This document shows positions 1 to 12,600 of a DNA stretch of 64,000 nt, piece after piece. Position numbers and translations under genes: made by a program. Origin of the DNA: Agrypnia vestita (lineage: Eukaryota; Arthropoda; Insecta; Trichoptera; Phryganeidae); NCBI GenBank assembly GCA_016648135.1, contig JADDOH010007996.1, positions 1 to 64,000 on the forward strand. Direction: 5' to 3'. The notes under the pieces are model-generated. The model did no database searches, was not told where the DNA came from, and was given only the letters and a program-made list of their open reading frames with translations. How positions within the stretch are numbered: the first letter of the stretch is position 1; each line of letters opens with the position of its first letter.

Positions 1-501
1 CTCCAAGAAACTATCTCTAATCTTTTGATAAGCATTTTGCGCCTTCATTGACATTTCTTCCAACGAAAACCAAGTTGAATGATTAGTTTCCTCAAATATT
101 TTCCGCCGCATTCTAAAATATCGCAATCTTTGAATGCCACCTGGATATTTTTCAGTCGGAATTACTTTCTTTAGCGTGTAGAATTCACGGTTATTTCGAA
201 GTATTGCTCCTGTATAAAAATTGTCAACAATAATTCTCTTCCTGTGTGAAACTGATTTCTTCTTCGGATTTAAAAATAATGCATGACCTGCCATTATTTT
301 TGAAGTCTTCCCTTCGCGTAATATGGGTGGTGGAAACTGATACACCAGTTGCCTCACTTGCTGAATTAAGAACATTGTAGTCCAGTTTATATTTAATTTT
401 TAATAACTTAAGCGTTCAGCGACATTAAAAACAATTTCTCTCGCTTGCCCGCGTAAAGGTTTTCCAGAACGGCCGGAACGAGACGTGGTTGGTTTATCCA
501 T
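1..501 (-). pseudogene. IS630/Tc1-mariner-superfamily (DDE_3 type) transposase, N-terminal relic
   Basis: Read on the minus strand, a start codon at 501-499 opens a peptide beginning MDKPTTSRSGRSGKPLRGQ, then REIVFNVAERL. After an in-frame stop and frame changes come an HTH-like piece (EATGVSVSTTHI) and a long piece with NPKKKSVSHRKR, REFYTLKKVIPTEKY and related residues reaching the window edge. This order (Ser/Arg-rich start, helix-turn-helix, basic PxKKR linker, EFYTLKK motif) is the N-terminal half of the insect transposases usually annotated as 'DDE superfamily endonuclease' of the IS630/Tc1-mariner group. The catalytic domain would lie left of base 1. Several stops and frameshifts make it a dead copy. 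Family placement is from recalled motif patterns, so moderate confidence. Confidence 0.6.
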
Positions 502-689
502 TTGAAAATAAATGTCTTATCATGTATTATGTACAAAGACTGTATATTTTCTCGCACTAGTTTCCGTTAATCTTTTCGTTTTAAATAATTAAAAATCAAA
601 ACTCGCAAGATGATAAAATGTTGGTTTATTCGGAAGAATTGAACACAAAAAAATATGAAAACATATACAGGCAAAAATTCAAACATATA

Positions 690-970
690 GAACCATTGAC
701 GTATTATAATATAGACACGTTATTTCCATACTAGCCGGCTTTCATATGTAGCAAATATTGCATTGAAAGAGACAACAAATTACATATAATCAAGTAATCA
801 CGTAAAAATCAGGTAATTTGAAGTCACTGTTTTCAGCGTTGCGTCGCGCCCGATCACAAAGAAGGTCCGTTCAATAACGAATGCAAGTAAGGCAATTACC
901 TTACTTTTGAGTTGCCAAGATTTCACGCTTGTTACGTATCTACAAATTATTATATTATTGTATAGAACAT
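690..970. repeat. Dispersed repeat R1, copy 1
   Basis: About 280 bases that recur in the same orientation at 25876-26228. Shared blocks include 'aagtaatcacgt', 'aaaatcaggtaatttgaag', 'gaatgcaagtaaggcaatta' and a common stretch with 'agcaaatat'. The two copies differ mainly by a block present only at about 26000-26130. No terminal inverted repeats or coding potential were found, so the element class is unknown. Confidence 0.6.
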
Positions 971-2524
971 TATGAAAAAATGTGTGTTTGGAAGTTTCTA
1001 GAAAATAATAAAATTCATTATCAAATAATAATCTGTAGCAACCTAGGTAATAATATAATGTTTTGGATGTTTTTTGGAAAAAATAATAAAGACTAAGGGC
1101 TATTTTCCACTGCAATAATAATAATTTTCACATTTGTAACACTGTAAACTGGGCTTTTGCTACGCTACAAAACTTTATTTGAAACATTGAATTTGAACTG
1201 ATAAACCACGCCTTTCCTGCGCACGACAAAGAAAGTGAGTTTGCGCACATTCTTTTGATTGCGGTCTAGTTATAGTATCTATGACTTCCAATTCACTGTA
1301 CTTTCTAAATCTTTTACAATCTGTACAAATTATCCTTTCAATGATTTTTCCTTTTTTTGCATCTCGGTCCATCTCGGATGGCTTTCTAATTTGCGGGCAC
1401 CGATAAGGAGACTCAACTCCGAGGCTCAGATTTGGCACTAATATCGTCATAATCGTAGAACAACGACGCATGTGATTTTTCTCCAGTTTGCAGGAGAGCA
1501 GCTTGAAGTTTTATTTACATAAAGACACTTTGTCAGCTCGATAACTACAAAAGATTTTCCTTTGAAACTTGGGTTAGTTGTTTAAAGTGGATACCTTTCA
1601 AACCTCAAATTATAGTCAGCGCAGTACAAAAACGTTTTTACACATGCTGCATTGTTCTATAATCGCAAATCAGGACCGTCGTTATACCAACTTCTTATAA
1701 CAACGGTTAAATTAATGATAAAAAATAAATTTTTTATATACCATTAGATGGTTTCTTTTTTCACTTTTTAACGATCCAAAAAATCTATATGGAATTTTTT
1801 GCACATCCGTCACTGTTCTACGATCATAACGATATGTGAAGCTGTTTGTTATAAAATTACCAGGAACTGTACACTGTCAGAAGGTGTACCAGGTGATCAA
1901 GGTACTTTATCTGTTAAATAAAACTCACAATTTCTTACTTAAATATTTTAATTGAATCATATATCACAATTTTTAAATGTTACAATAAAAAAATTATGGG
2001 CTACATTCTCGTCACATAATATGTTTATTGTAAATTTCTTTAAATTATAGAAAACTGGTGTCCAAGTTACAAGATATACACTAGGATTGGCTCTTGCCAG
2101 GAATGGACTAATTAAGTAGCACAACATTTAATGATGAAGGTCTAGATTTTGAAGGAAAGTTATCGCCTGTTGTGATAATTAATCATATAAAAATAAACTT
2201 ATCTATTTATAATCATTAATCTATATAATGCAAATGAAGGATTATTAATCGTGTACTTTGTATTTCATCAATTTGCTTTAGTCAACGTCACAAATGAGTA
2301 TTTTATTTACCATTACCAACAAAAAAAAATCACAAGCATAAACTCACCTCTTACCAAGTGAGACAATATTACTTGTGTTTTGAAGTGATAATTTGTGGTT
2401 AGACATTTTAATAATTAATATAAAATAAATATAGAGGTACATAACAATCTCTTGGGATTACAACCCAAGTGGTAATATACAAAAGTATTTTATATTAATT
2501 ATGTGTATGAAACATAATCTAAAT
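971..2524. other. Gene-free AT-rich stretch
   Basis: No host exon, RNA gene or repeat boundary was recognised. A 98-codon open frame on the minus strand (1471-1175) has no recognisable domain, no splice context and no repeat signature; it is not called as a gene. Confidence 0.5.
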
Positions 2525-2558
2525 GTTCTAAGGTTTTCACGACCGTTCAGAATCTTCT

Positions 2559-2726
2559 GGTTTGAGTTTTCTGGGATATTCTGGCGTGTTTATAAGACCT
2601 TTCTCTGCTGACGTTTCAAACCCCATTACAGGGTCCACCATCAGGGCTGATGTGTTGCACGATATTCTGCCGTATTGTTGTATAAAACAAGGCAGAATAT
2701 CCCAAAAAACTCAAACCATAAGAGAC
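2559..2726. repeat. Small inverted-repeat (hairpin) element
   Basis: The left arm beginning near 2559 ('ggtttgagttttctggga', then 'tattctg') is mirrored by 'cagaatatcccaaaaaactc' ending near 2724. The middle carries 'gacgtttcaaa' and 'atcagggctgatg'. The preceding bases 'ttttcacgaccgttcagaat' recur almost unchanged at 34298-34318 (ttttcacaaccattcagaat), beside another hairpin element, suggesting a shared repeat core. It is non-coding; superfamily not assigned. Confidence 0.55.
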
Positions 2727-2739
2727 ATAATAAGATACC

Positions 2740-4564
2740 AGACTGACGATTGGTTGCAAAATATAGTCTTTGAAATCTAGTCTTTGAAAGTACAATTTAT
2801 TTTAAAATGACATTAGTCACAATAACAATATTATTATAATGTATGCATACTTTTATTATTTCAGTAAAATACTTAATCAGCAAATTTTTTAACCCTAGTT
2901 ACGCTATGTAAACAAGCTCTGGAATATACATCTAGGATAGTATCACATTCAATGTCATTTCTGGGAAAAGGTAAGGCTAGTTTGGGCAATGAAAGCTAAA
3001 CACTAATCGAGATTGTACGCCCAAGACACGCGCCGCGTTGCAACCATACTACTTGAGTACCTTGTGTATGACATGGCTGCTTGGTAACAATAGGGTGATT
3101 TTACATTTTACAGATATCTATGAAGATATATGAAATAGGTTCAGAAAAATAAATTGTGTTTTGTATCTCTTGTAGTATGGACGGTGTGGGATAATGTTTT
3201 CATTCATAATTTTTATAATAGAAATCTTAAAAAATATGATTCCATTAAAACACAATATGAATGATTGTGACCAGTCGTGACGTTGTTTAGCAAGAATTAT
3301 AGATAAAGCATATATTCTAAGGTTTTTGTCACTAATTTGTTTTGTTTCTATTTTCACTGTTCATCTTCACTTTGTTTTTACTTGTGTTTGCTTGGTGTTT
3401 ATATAGATTTTGCGGTGTTTGACCTATTTTAATAAAATAAACTATCTAAGAACACATACAAAATAATGTAGGACGGATTTTCGCAAGGAAAATCTGATAA
3501 CTTACCAAAAATTGATGCCTTAGCGTTGGCGCGTTAAACCTCAGATGGTTAGATTGACATAGAAATTGATACATGTTGTCACTTGTGAAAATAAGCATTT
3601 TGGCGGGAGTTTAAAATGGTGTTTTTCAAAATTGTTTTTTAATGTTAATATACATATCAATAAAAATCTTTTTCATAAACGTATTTTCTAAACCAAATTT
3701 AAGATCGTTCTATTACAAAAAATTGTTTTTTTAAAACTTAAATAAACAAAATTCACAGAATGAAGTTCCAATGAAGCGACCATCATCCTGGACAAAATTG
3801 TAAGTATACAAAAACATTTGCAAGAAATTGTAAAATTTATTAAATTAAGTCAAAATTAAGCTCAAAATCTTTGAGAAGTAAATTCTAATATCTGCAGTAT
3901 TTACTACAAAGTAATGAGAATAGTCTACACCAGAGATATAAATACTTATTATTGCCGTCCAACTTCTAAAACCTTTGAATTTACCATACATCCATTTTGA
4001 TAGTGTCTGCAAAAAATCCTGAAATAAACTACATATACTGTTTTACCTTACCGTTTTTTATGACAAAATTCTTTTCTTCATTTACAGCCTTGACATATGG
4101 TAAGCGCTTATTTTTGATCTGTGTAAGCAAAACAAATACGGTCATAGACACTCCACTTTGAAAAATTATTAAAAACTAAAACACATTACATATATTGAGA
4201 AATTGATAAAAAAAATTATACATATTACTATAAATAAAAGTACCCGATACCTGAAAGTAATAAAAATATTTATGTAACAAGGTTATGTTTACCATGTTAT
4301 AAAAATATAAATGCGCAAGTGATTCAGGAAAAAAGAATTATCTTGTTCAATGTTTTGAATCAAAGAAATGTAGTTTCTTATTTTTGATATTCATTGATAA
4401 ATACTCGTATTGAGGCTCAAACACTGAAAGTTTTATTAGAAATGTGATATGTGCAAACTAAAAAGATAAAATATCATATATTTTTCAAATTAACACATTT
4501 TAAGAAAAAATCTTATTGTTTCCTAAACTTTCTGATATAATTCATTACAAAATTAGTTCTATGT
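2740..4564. other. Gene-free AT-rich stretch
   Basis: Only short open frames rich in Phe, Ile, Lys and Asn, as expected by chance at this base composition. No domain, RNA gene or repeat end was recognised. Confidence 0.5.
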
Positions 4565-4565
4565 A

Positions 4566-5328
4566 CAATAGAACCACGTTAATTCTAAATTCAAGGGAAT
4601 TAAAAAAAAAACAGTTAGAATTATACAGAATCCAGTTAACTCGAAATTCAAAGTAATAAAAAAAATTGCGATGTGAATTTGCCAGAAATCGTAAAAAAGT
4701 CATTAATTTTGTGAAAAACATCTGCATTTTTGTATATTTTCAGAAATCACTTCAAAAACGTAATACTTATTATGTTAATACAAAAATCGCAATATTTTTA
4801 TTACTAAAGTACCCGACATTGGCTATTTGTTATTTTGATTGCTTTTTTCTGACCCAGACCAACACACAGCACAATATATATAATACATAACTTCTTGCAA
4901 AGGAAATTAAACCTTTTAACAACACAAACACACACCAAAAGAGGAATTTAATAAAGTGAAAAACAATTTTAAATGTGTGAAATACGAGGAATAATCGCAA
5001 ATTAAAACTATGCGCGCATATCTAGGCATCCAACTGAAGAAAGCAGATGCATAAGAGTCTAAAATTTGAGGGATCGCGACATAACATGCATATAAAAGTG
5101 GATTCTACAAGGTACTGCGAAATACATAAAGGACATAACGGTCGAAAAGCCGCGCGCAATTATTAATTTTACAATTTGTTAAAATTGATTTAGACGGCAC
5201 AAGGGTCTAAAAATGATTTTGAATTACGAATTAACGGAGTATTCAAATTATCGGAGATGAGATTATCATTTTGGGACTTGTGTGTGTTTCAGAAATTTCG
5301 AATTATGGCGAATTTCGGGGTTTTACTA
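4566..5328. mobile_element. pogo/Tigger-type MITE, copy 1
   Basis: The left end reads TA then 'caatagaaccacgttaattc'; the right end reads 'aatttcggggttttacta' then TA. The ends are imperfect inverted copies of the 'cagtaaaacc..gttaattcgaa' termini seen in better condition at 54452, 18534 and 63469. TA target duplication and CAG-type ends are typical of the pogo branch of Tc1/mariner elements. Inside, 'cacaagggtctaaaaatg' (about 5200) matches 'tgcaagggtctaaaagt' at about 18380. About 760 bases, no coding capacity. Confidence 0.5.
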
Positions 5329-5329
5329 T

Positions 5330-7616
5330 AGTCAGCCCAGGTTTGTTATTTTGTACCATCCACAAAATTTAATATATCTCTCCGACATTCCTGTCATGAA
5401 TCACTCCATCTACCAAGTAAATCTAACTATCATAGTGAAAGAAAAGATAATTCTGCAATTAAGTCTAATATTTTTTTCTAGCAATTTTTTTTAATGCACA
5501 ATTAGCTCGCTCAATACAAATGTTTTTAATTTGCCCTTAAAATTTAAAAATATATATAAACACAATCATCAAAAACTATATTTTTAAAAATTGTTTTTAT
5601 AAATATTGGGTAGAACATATTTTTATTTTATTTATATTTGCAGTTAATAATTATTACAGTAGGTACTGAATTTACTTTTAGGATATGTACTAGGCTTTAT
5701 TTATAAAATGCCAGCCTGTCTCTGACACATGTTAAATTTATGATATTTTATATATGGCATAACTGAGCAGTGGTACTTGTTGGTATTTGTTGAAGGTAAT
5801 ATCTTAACAGCTTTGTACATATATTAAATATCCCGATGATCCCGTGAGTATTTATAAAAAAAATATGTATACAACTAGTAGAGATATTTTCTTAATAAGT
5901 TCATGAATCACTTGTTTACATTGGATTTTATTATGTGTGCGAAAATATTATCTTATATTAAAAGATCACATCACTATAATAACATCTTTGGGCTGGTATG
6001 TATTCACAGATTACTGTACAGAGTGCAGGCACTAGGAATGTTCGCATCCGCAATGAAATGTACAGACTAAGCCACGATAAAATAGTTAATATAAATAAAG
6101 TAAAAGAAAATGATAATCTTGGCAACAATTAAAAAAGAATTGCATCCCACGAATCCCTTAAACTCGAGAAATTGTTTTGTCATGAATAATCTAAAAGATT
6201 TGTCTAAAAATAAATTTATTTTAAAGTGATTGCCAAGATTATTTTCTAAAAAAAATGTAAATTCCCCACAAATGATGATTATGTATATGGGTACAGGCAA
6301 TTTGGTTGTGATGTTAATAAATATATGTGCCTCTGTAATATGAAATTCATCTACAAAAATTGGGTAAACAAAGAAATTCCTATTACGATATTACTTTTCA
6401 AAAAATAATGATTATCAGATGTCCAGGTTCACAAGAAAATGTTCTCTTTTTTTGATATGTAATGTCCTTGCAAGATGTTTGAAATTGTCATATTTTACGA
6501 TATTTTCAACAACTATATCTACTATCAAAAATGCACAATGCGAATAAGGAACATGTATATTCTTTAATTACAAAATGTACAAAATAGAGAAACAAATTAG
6601 AAATATATATATATTTTTAGTACGAATAATATACAAATTTCTTGTGGCAAATTTTCTAAAAATATTATTAAACAGCCAAAATTTGTATAAAACACTAATC
6701 GATGAAAAAATATCAAAATAGTAAAACCTTATTAATTTGAAATTCAAGTTATCATTTTTTTTTAATTGTGAAATCGAAATGTTATACAACCTGTGGTGCT
6801 TCATGTTATCTCAGGTACTTTTATAGAATTGTTAATTTGTTTGTTTACCCAAATGATTATTTGCACTAAAGGAAGCACGAAGGACATTTTATTTTATTTA
6901 GATGCTTATTTTTCATTGTAGTACTTTTAAATAAAATAATGAAATGTTCACTATAAATATGGAATGACATAGTACATATTTATAGGTGAAAAATACTGTA
7001 TTTTTTATCATTAATCGCTACATAAAAACAGAATTAAGTATAATTGTCACAAATTAAATACATCTTATTTCTCAATGTTTAAGTTACGTAGCAACACTTC
7101 CAAACACAAATAATATGAGATAGCCTTGTTTCTTATCTATTGGTAAAACCTTATTTTAAACAAATATAAAATAAATATATCCTTGCTGAACTGAAAACCT
7201 GTATGTATTTCATAAAAAATTGATACTCCTGAATAGAATTCTCCTACAAAGATTTTCAAAGTATCGGACTTTAACTAAATATATACTTTCTAACAAAATA
7301 AAGTTTTAATTTAAAAAACACATAAAAATCAAGCCAGTCCAACTGCAAATCCACAAATAGGTTGATTTCCACTTTTTTGGTAAATCCAAAATATATGTAC
7401 AATACAAATTTCAATAATTATATCTTAAGCAAATAATTACCTAAAAATTTTCTACATTCCCATTATCAGTGCAATTTTGTTGTCTGATATATTGACGACG
7501 GAGGCCTCAGTTTGTAACCAACAAATGTATGACCCGATGGTTCAGCAATAAATTAAGAAATCAAAGGTTTTTTTAAATTAAAAATGTTATGCAACTGGTT
7601 TTTTAAATGTGTTCAT
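5330..7616. other. Gene-free AT-rich stretch
   Basis: No exon, RNA gene, terminal inverted repeat or recognisable transposase fragment found. Open frames here are low-complexity Phe/Ile/Lys/Asn-rich and read as chance. Confidence 0.5.
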
Positions 7617-7617
7617 G

Positions 7618-7871
7618 CACATCGAGGGTAGAAAGCCAAAAGGGTGTTGGTGATTATTTTGAACTTTACAGGATAGCAAAAGAAAGTTCTGTCAATGTTT
7701 CTTTTATTATTAAACGATTTCCATATTTATTAATCCCAAAACACACGGAAATCGTTCAATAATAAAAGTAATACATATTGACAAAATCAGATTGACAGAA
7801 CATTATTTTGCTCTCCTGTAAAGTTCCAAATAATCACTAATGCCCCGTTGGCTTTCTACCCTTGATATGTA
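7618..7871. repeat. 254-bp hairpin MITE
   Basis: Left arm from about 7618 ('cacatcgagggtagaaagcc', 'gaactttacagga', 'gttctgtcaat', 'aaacgatttcc' at 7722) and right arm from 7747 ('ggaaatcgttcaataataaa', 'tgacagaacatta', 'ctcctgtaaagttcc', 'ggctttctacccttgatatg') are inverted copies over about 100 bases, with a 24-base loop and one extra block of about 20 bases in the right arm. Non-coding foldback element; class unknown. Confidence 0.7.
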
Positions 7872-8667
7872 TTATCTACTACATAGTTGAAAATTAGCAC
7901 CAGTCAATTTAAGAGATTAGTAAATTTGAAATATTTTGAAACATGATAATCTTTCATGCATTACAAATATGTATCTGTTTCTAAAAAATAAGTTATCTAA
8001 CAACTGAATGATGGTTTTCAATTTCAGACAGAAATAGATGTAAAATATTTTTTGTGTATTGAAAGCATTGCCAGTCAAATATAAAACATTAATTAATTAT
8101 AGTTTCTTATTTGTATAAAAATACGTTATCTTAATGTCATAGAAATAATAATGTAATATCTTCTCATTTCAAGCCACATATCTTCTCATTTTTTATGTAT
8201 TTTTTAAAGACCTTTAAGGTACTTTCAGCTCAAAAATTTAAGCAAATGGCCCGTGCCCGTGGAATGAGACACAATGAGATAAATTTGGAGATAAACTCAG
8301 AGATTAGTATAGTGGTGAAAAGAGAAGTAAACTTAAACCCATGTAAACGATTCAATATGACAGAGAGATTCAACCAAGTATTAAATTTCAGATATTTATT
8401 TTGTTTTAAGTGCTGTTATTCATTGGGTAATGGACTGAAACTTGATGATACAAGAAGCATGAGTGTGAGTGAAGTGAGGCTTGAGACAGCAGATCTCTGA
8501 AATTCGGTGAGTACACAATGGACTATGAGAGCTGAGTGTTGTCATCAAAGAGTCTCACGGGAATCTGTTTCAGAGATTATTTCGAGTTGAAAATCTCATC
8601 CATGGACACAGGCAAAAATACTCGTATTTCTTCATACAAATAAAAAAATACCTAAACCAAATGCAGT

Positions 8668-9333
8668 TTAACCGGTCGGGTGCCAGAGTGCAGATCTGCG
8701 CGAAAACATTTGTACCCTCTATGTGTCAGAGCGCAGATCTGCTCTCCCTAGACACGTATGCGAATTCGGCCTATTTTACCTACGTTTATGAGTTTTTAAA
8801 GCTTATCATTGGTTGTATCTCGAGTTTTTGAATGAATGAACTAATTCTATTTGTAAAGTTACCTCATTTGCCGCGCAAACCGTTATTCCAAATGTCGTCT
8901 TCGAACCGTGCATTAATTGTGTTATTTATCTGTTAAAAAAAGTGTTTTTTTTTATCAAAAAAGTGTTATAATTAAGTATTTTATATTCTTTGATATATTT
9001 AGAAAGAAAATATTGAAATACAATATCTTTAGTGTTATTGCTTCCATGGTTTTATTCGATAAACATGTGAGTACATTTCTGACAGTAAATTTTGTTACTT
9101 ATTTTCATAATTAATGAATAAGTAATTATTGTACAAGTAATTATTGAAATATAAGTAATTATTAGTCTGTATATTGAGAAACCGGAAACTGCAACTTCTT
9201 AATGATTATTGTTGATTTTTAAATGAATATAACCATCACAAAAAAGTGTCCAAAAAAACAGCAATCGTGCGCGAAATTGCGCGGCAGACAGTGTACGTTC
9301 CGCGTTACATACGGCCGGCATCCGACCAGTTAA
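8668..9333. mobile_element. piggyBac-type non-autonomous element (TTAA-flanked), copy A
   Basis: TTAA (8668-8671) followed by ccggtcgggtgcc is mirrored at the other end by ggcatccgaccag followed by TTAA (9330-9333). TTAA target sites with short terminal inverted repeats are diagnostic of piggyBac-like elements (Kolobok shares the TTAA target but has G-rich ends). A subterminal palindromic motif, gcagatctgc, occurs twice just inside the left end (about 8691 and 8730). The interior has no recognisable transposase, so it is a deletion derivative or MITE. It lies about 270 bases beyond the stop codon of the SLC17 gene. Confidence 0.65.
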
Positions 9334-9452
9334 AGGATATTTGAAATTGTGCAAAATCATAGTCAGCGACTTTAAGTTTACCATTTACCCTCATCATAAA
9401 ATATAAGACACATTTGTAATAACAAGTCACGAAAACGTGAGATATGTGATTG

Positions 9453-9458
9453 TTTAAT
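9453..9458 (-). terminator. Weak candidate polyadenylation signal for the SLC17 gene
   Basis: On the minus strand this reads ATTAAA, a common variant of the poly(A) signal, about 150 bases past the stop codon at 9607. No canonical AATAAA was seen closer. Position only; no transcript evidence. Confidence 0.25.
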
Positions 9459-9606
9459 TACTGTATAAGTATATAATTGAATAGAGAACATTCACTCGGA
9501 TAATATCTAAATAGAAAAATAGTTAAAATTAATACTATCCCCACACTGTAAAATTGGCTATGTAAGTTTGACGTGCTGACATAAAGCCAAACTTTGAGTT
9601 TCGGTG

Positions 9607-12600
9607 CTAGGAAACTGTCCTTGAGGATTCATCTAATAGTGGACTGGTCCCGCTGCTGTCTTCAGACCTGTCCGACAGTTCTATGGACCATTTTTCTTCA
9701 TCGGCACTGGCAAACATCAAGTAGAATAAGTTGCAGCCCAGATTAACGGCTGAGGCCAGGTAAAACACCACCCTCCATTGGCTGAGTGTTTCCTAAAATA
9801 AGATAATTTTAATGCATACATTTAAATGTTTTATGTATATGTATGACTTGTACACATGGCCGTGGCATTCATAGTTTACCATATTATTCAAATGGTGCTG
9901 TAGCTACGGGACTCGAGTAACAGCCAACTGTGCCTATCTGTGGTTTCAAGGAAGAAAAACCGATGACACATTTCAAGTTTGTAAAATCATTGGTAGAACA
10001 ATTACTTGGTACAGGATTTTGGAGATGCTTTGCTAATCTTCCTACAGCAGACCGCCTTATAAATAAGTTACATATCCGTCGTTCTGGAACTAAGAAGTAC
10101 TGCGCAGTGTTCTGATATACTGGAGTTTTCGGATTATCAGGGTTAATTTACTATGAAATTGACATTTTGGAACCTGTGGGTTTTAAAAATTTCAAATTAT
10201 GGCGAATTTCGAATTATTCATTAATTTAATTAATGGGATTTAACTGTTTAACGATAAGAATTGTGACATTATATATACATAATAATGGTATAGTGCCATC
10301 TCCTATCGTGAGCAATCGTCACTCCGTTCACCGCCGCATGGAACAACAATGGAATATTTATTTATTTATTTATCATCGCCCTAGTGACTTTTACAACAAT
10401 GTATAGAAATTTATCAGAATTTAAACACGTTTCAAAATAAAAGAACAAAAAATTAATAGAAATAAAACATATTAAAGAGAAATGAACAATCATTAAAACT
10501 ATCTAAATATATATATATATATATAAAATGATTAGTATTAGTATAATTAAAAACCTTAAAAAAAAAAAAAAGATATTTAAACCAATATACAAGCTAAATA
10601 AAGATGTGGGTACTAACTAAGAGGAATGAGCGAGCACTGGACATTTTTGAAAGGAAAATTTTGAGGCGTATCTTTGGATCGGTTCTAGAAAATGGACTTT
10701 GGCGCAGACGTTACAACAATGAGCTCTATACTCTCACACACACACGTCACAACATTTATACAACTGGGAAGACTTCGGTGACTGGGTCATGTGGAGAGAA
10801 TGACCAAGCATCAAGCACCAAAGTCCCTGCTGAACTCAAGGCCAATAGGGCGAAGGAGCTTAGGAAGGCCAAAATTAAGATAGAGTGACAACATCCTCAA
10901 AGACATCTCTGCCTTGGAGCTTCGGAACTGGAGAGAGCTGGCACTAAACCGAGATGAGTGGAGAAAGACTCTTGAGGAGGCCAAGACCCACCAGGGGTTG
11001 TAGTGCCAAGAGTGATGATGATGATGATACCAGTTAAATAAGATAAGAAGATTATGAGATATGTACATATATGTTTAATTTCATTTTTTCAATACGTTTA
11101 TGAAAAAGTCACACTTCAATGTATTCATTGCATGCTCCTGGATAGTACCAACAATAATCTCTTATAAAATTATTTATACATAACAAAATATGTACATACC
11201 CGATAATTAATACATTATGCAATTTTAATAAAATATTTACCTGTCCTTGAATAATGACTCCAATAGCATACGGTGCCAGGAAACCACAGATATTGGCTGC
11301 TGCATTAGTGATGCCGTACATCGTTCCAGCGTACTGCGGCGACAGTGCTATATGGTTCATCTGATTGCCTGTAAATAATAATAATGAATGTTGCATAATT
11401 AGAGGTCACATATTTATTTAGTGGCGATCCCAAATGACTCTTTGTACATAAAAATGCCTAAATATAAAATATGCATCAATCAAAGGAAGTGAAGTTTAAT
11501 GTGGAATTATAAATTTAATAATTCTAAAACAGAATTTAGCCATGCATATTTATTTACTGTAGTTTTGTAGTAAAGATAAAATGACTATTAAATAAATTAA
11601 TCTAATGACTTTTTTTACTATTTTGTAAATTAAATTTGTATTACTAAAGTTTCATTTCTAGGGTACTAAGCCTGAAATAAATAAATGAAGTTAATAAAAA
11701 GAGGCTGTACGATGATGGACGGATCGCCACCATCGCACGCTGGTCGGGTATTAGAAAGAAACAGATTCCTTCCCAATCTCCGCGGATAATGATTGATAAT
11801 ATTCTGACACCCGAGATACACCACGTCAAAGCTAACTATAACACAGTGGACAAATTGTACTTGCAGCTTTCCTGGTACGTCGAGTGCCGATTCAATCCGC
11901 AATTCTCCTGGCTTCGTCGAATCCGCAACAGTTGGTCTGTCTCTTTCGAAGACTAAGTTGAACTGATTCTTCGTCGGATTTATATGGAACACGAAGAAGA
12001 ATGTCGGTTCTCACAGAAAAGGACACCGACACGCTTTCCAACTGCTACTGGGCGGATTGTCAAAAGTTTGAATCCTGGCTAGCGGTTGGCGCAGAATATA
12101 TCGGGTGCCAGACCCGACCAATCAAAATCATTGCGCGGCCCGCGCGCGGCGATCACAAAACAGAGGCTTTGAAGCGAAAACTAAATAAGAAAGGAATATT
12201 CGTCAGGTAAATACCTGCATATACAGCCCCTCCAAAAGCACCAGTAAAAGCCAGCAGCAAGAGTACAGAGAGCTGGTCACAGCCAACCCAGGCCACCCCC
12301 AGCAGGCCGATCGAGGGAACCACTGATGCTGTGGAGAAAATAACAGCACGTCACTATGATACGTTTCAATAATTCAAGACACCAGCTAAACAACCTAAAC
12401 AGTTTTTATTATCCATACAGCGATGTTCAGGCAGTGTCTTGGTGTGGTAGTAGTACACTGTATACAAAATGCATTTCGAGACATGTCTCGCCTGCCAGTT
12501 TAAATAAAATATACATACATCTTTATTTAAAATATGTATTTTGCACTTTTTTTAAAAATAGATATACATACATTTTATTTATTTATTTCTATATTGAAAA

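Noticed and set aside
1175..1471. 98-codon open frame on the minus strand
   Set aside because: No recognised domain, no splice context, and the Cys pair CTDC alone is not enough to call a zinc finger.
8195..8500. 101-codon open frame on the plus strand
   Set aside because: Low-complexity composition, no motif, no repeat or exon evidence; consistent with chance in AT-rich DNA.
10491..10530. Short (ta)n run near 10510
   Set aside because: Only about 20 bases long and common in this AT-rich background; the run at 32761 is the only one listed.
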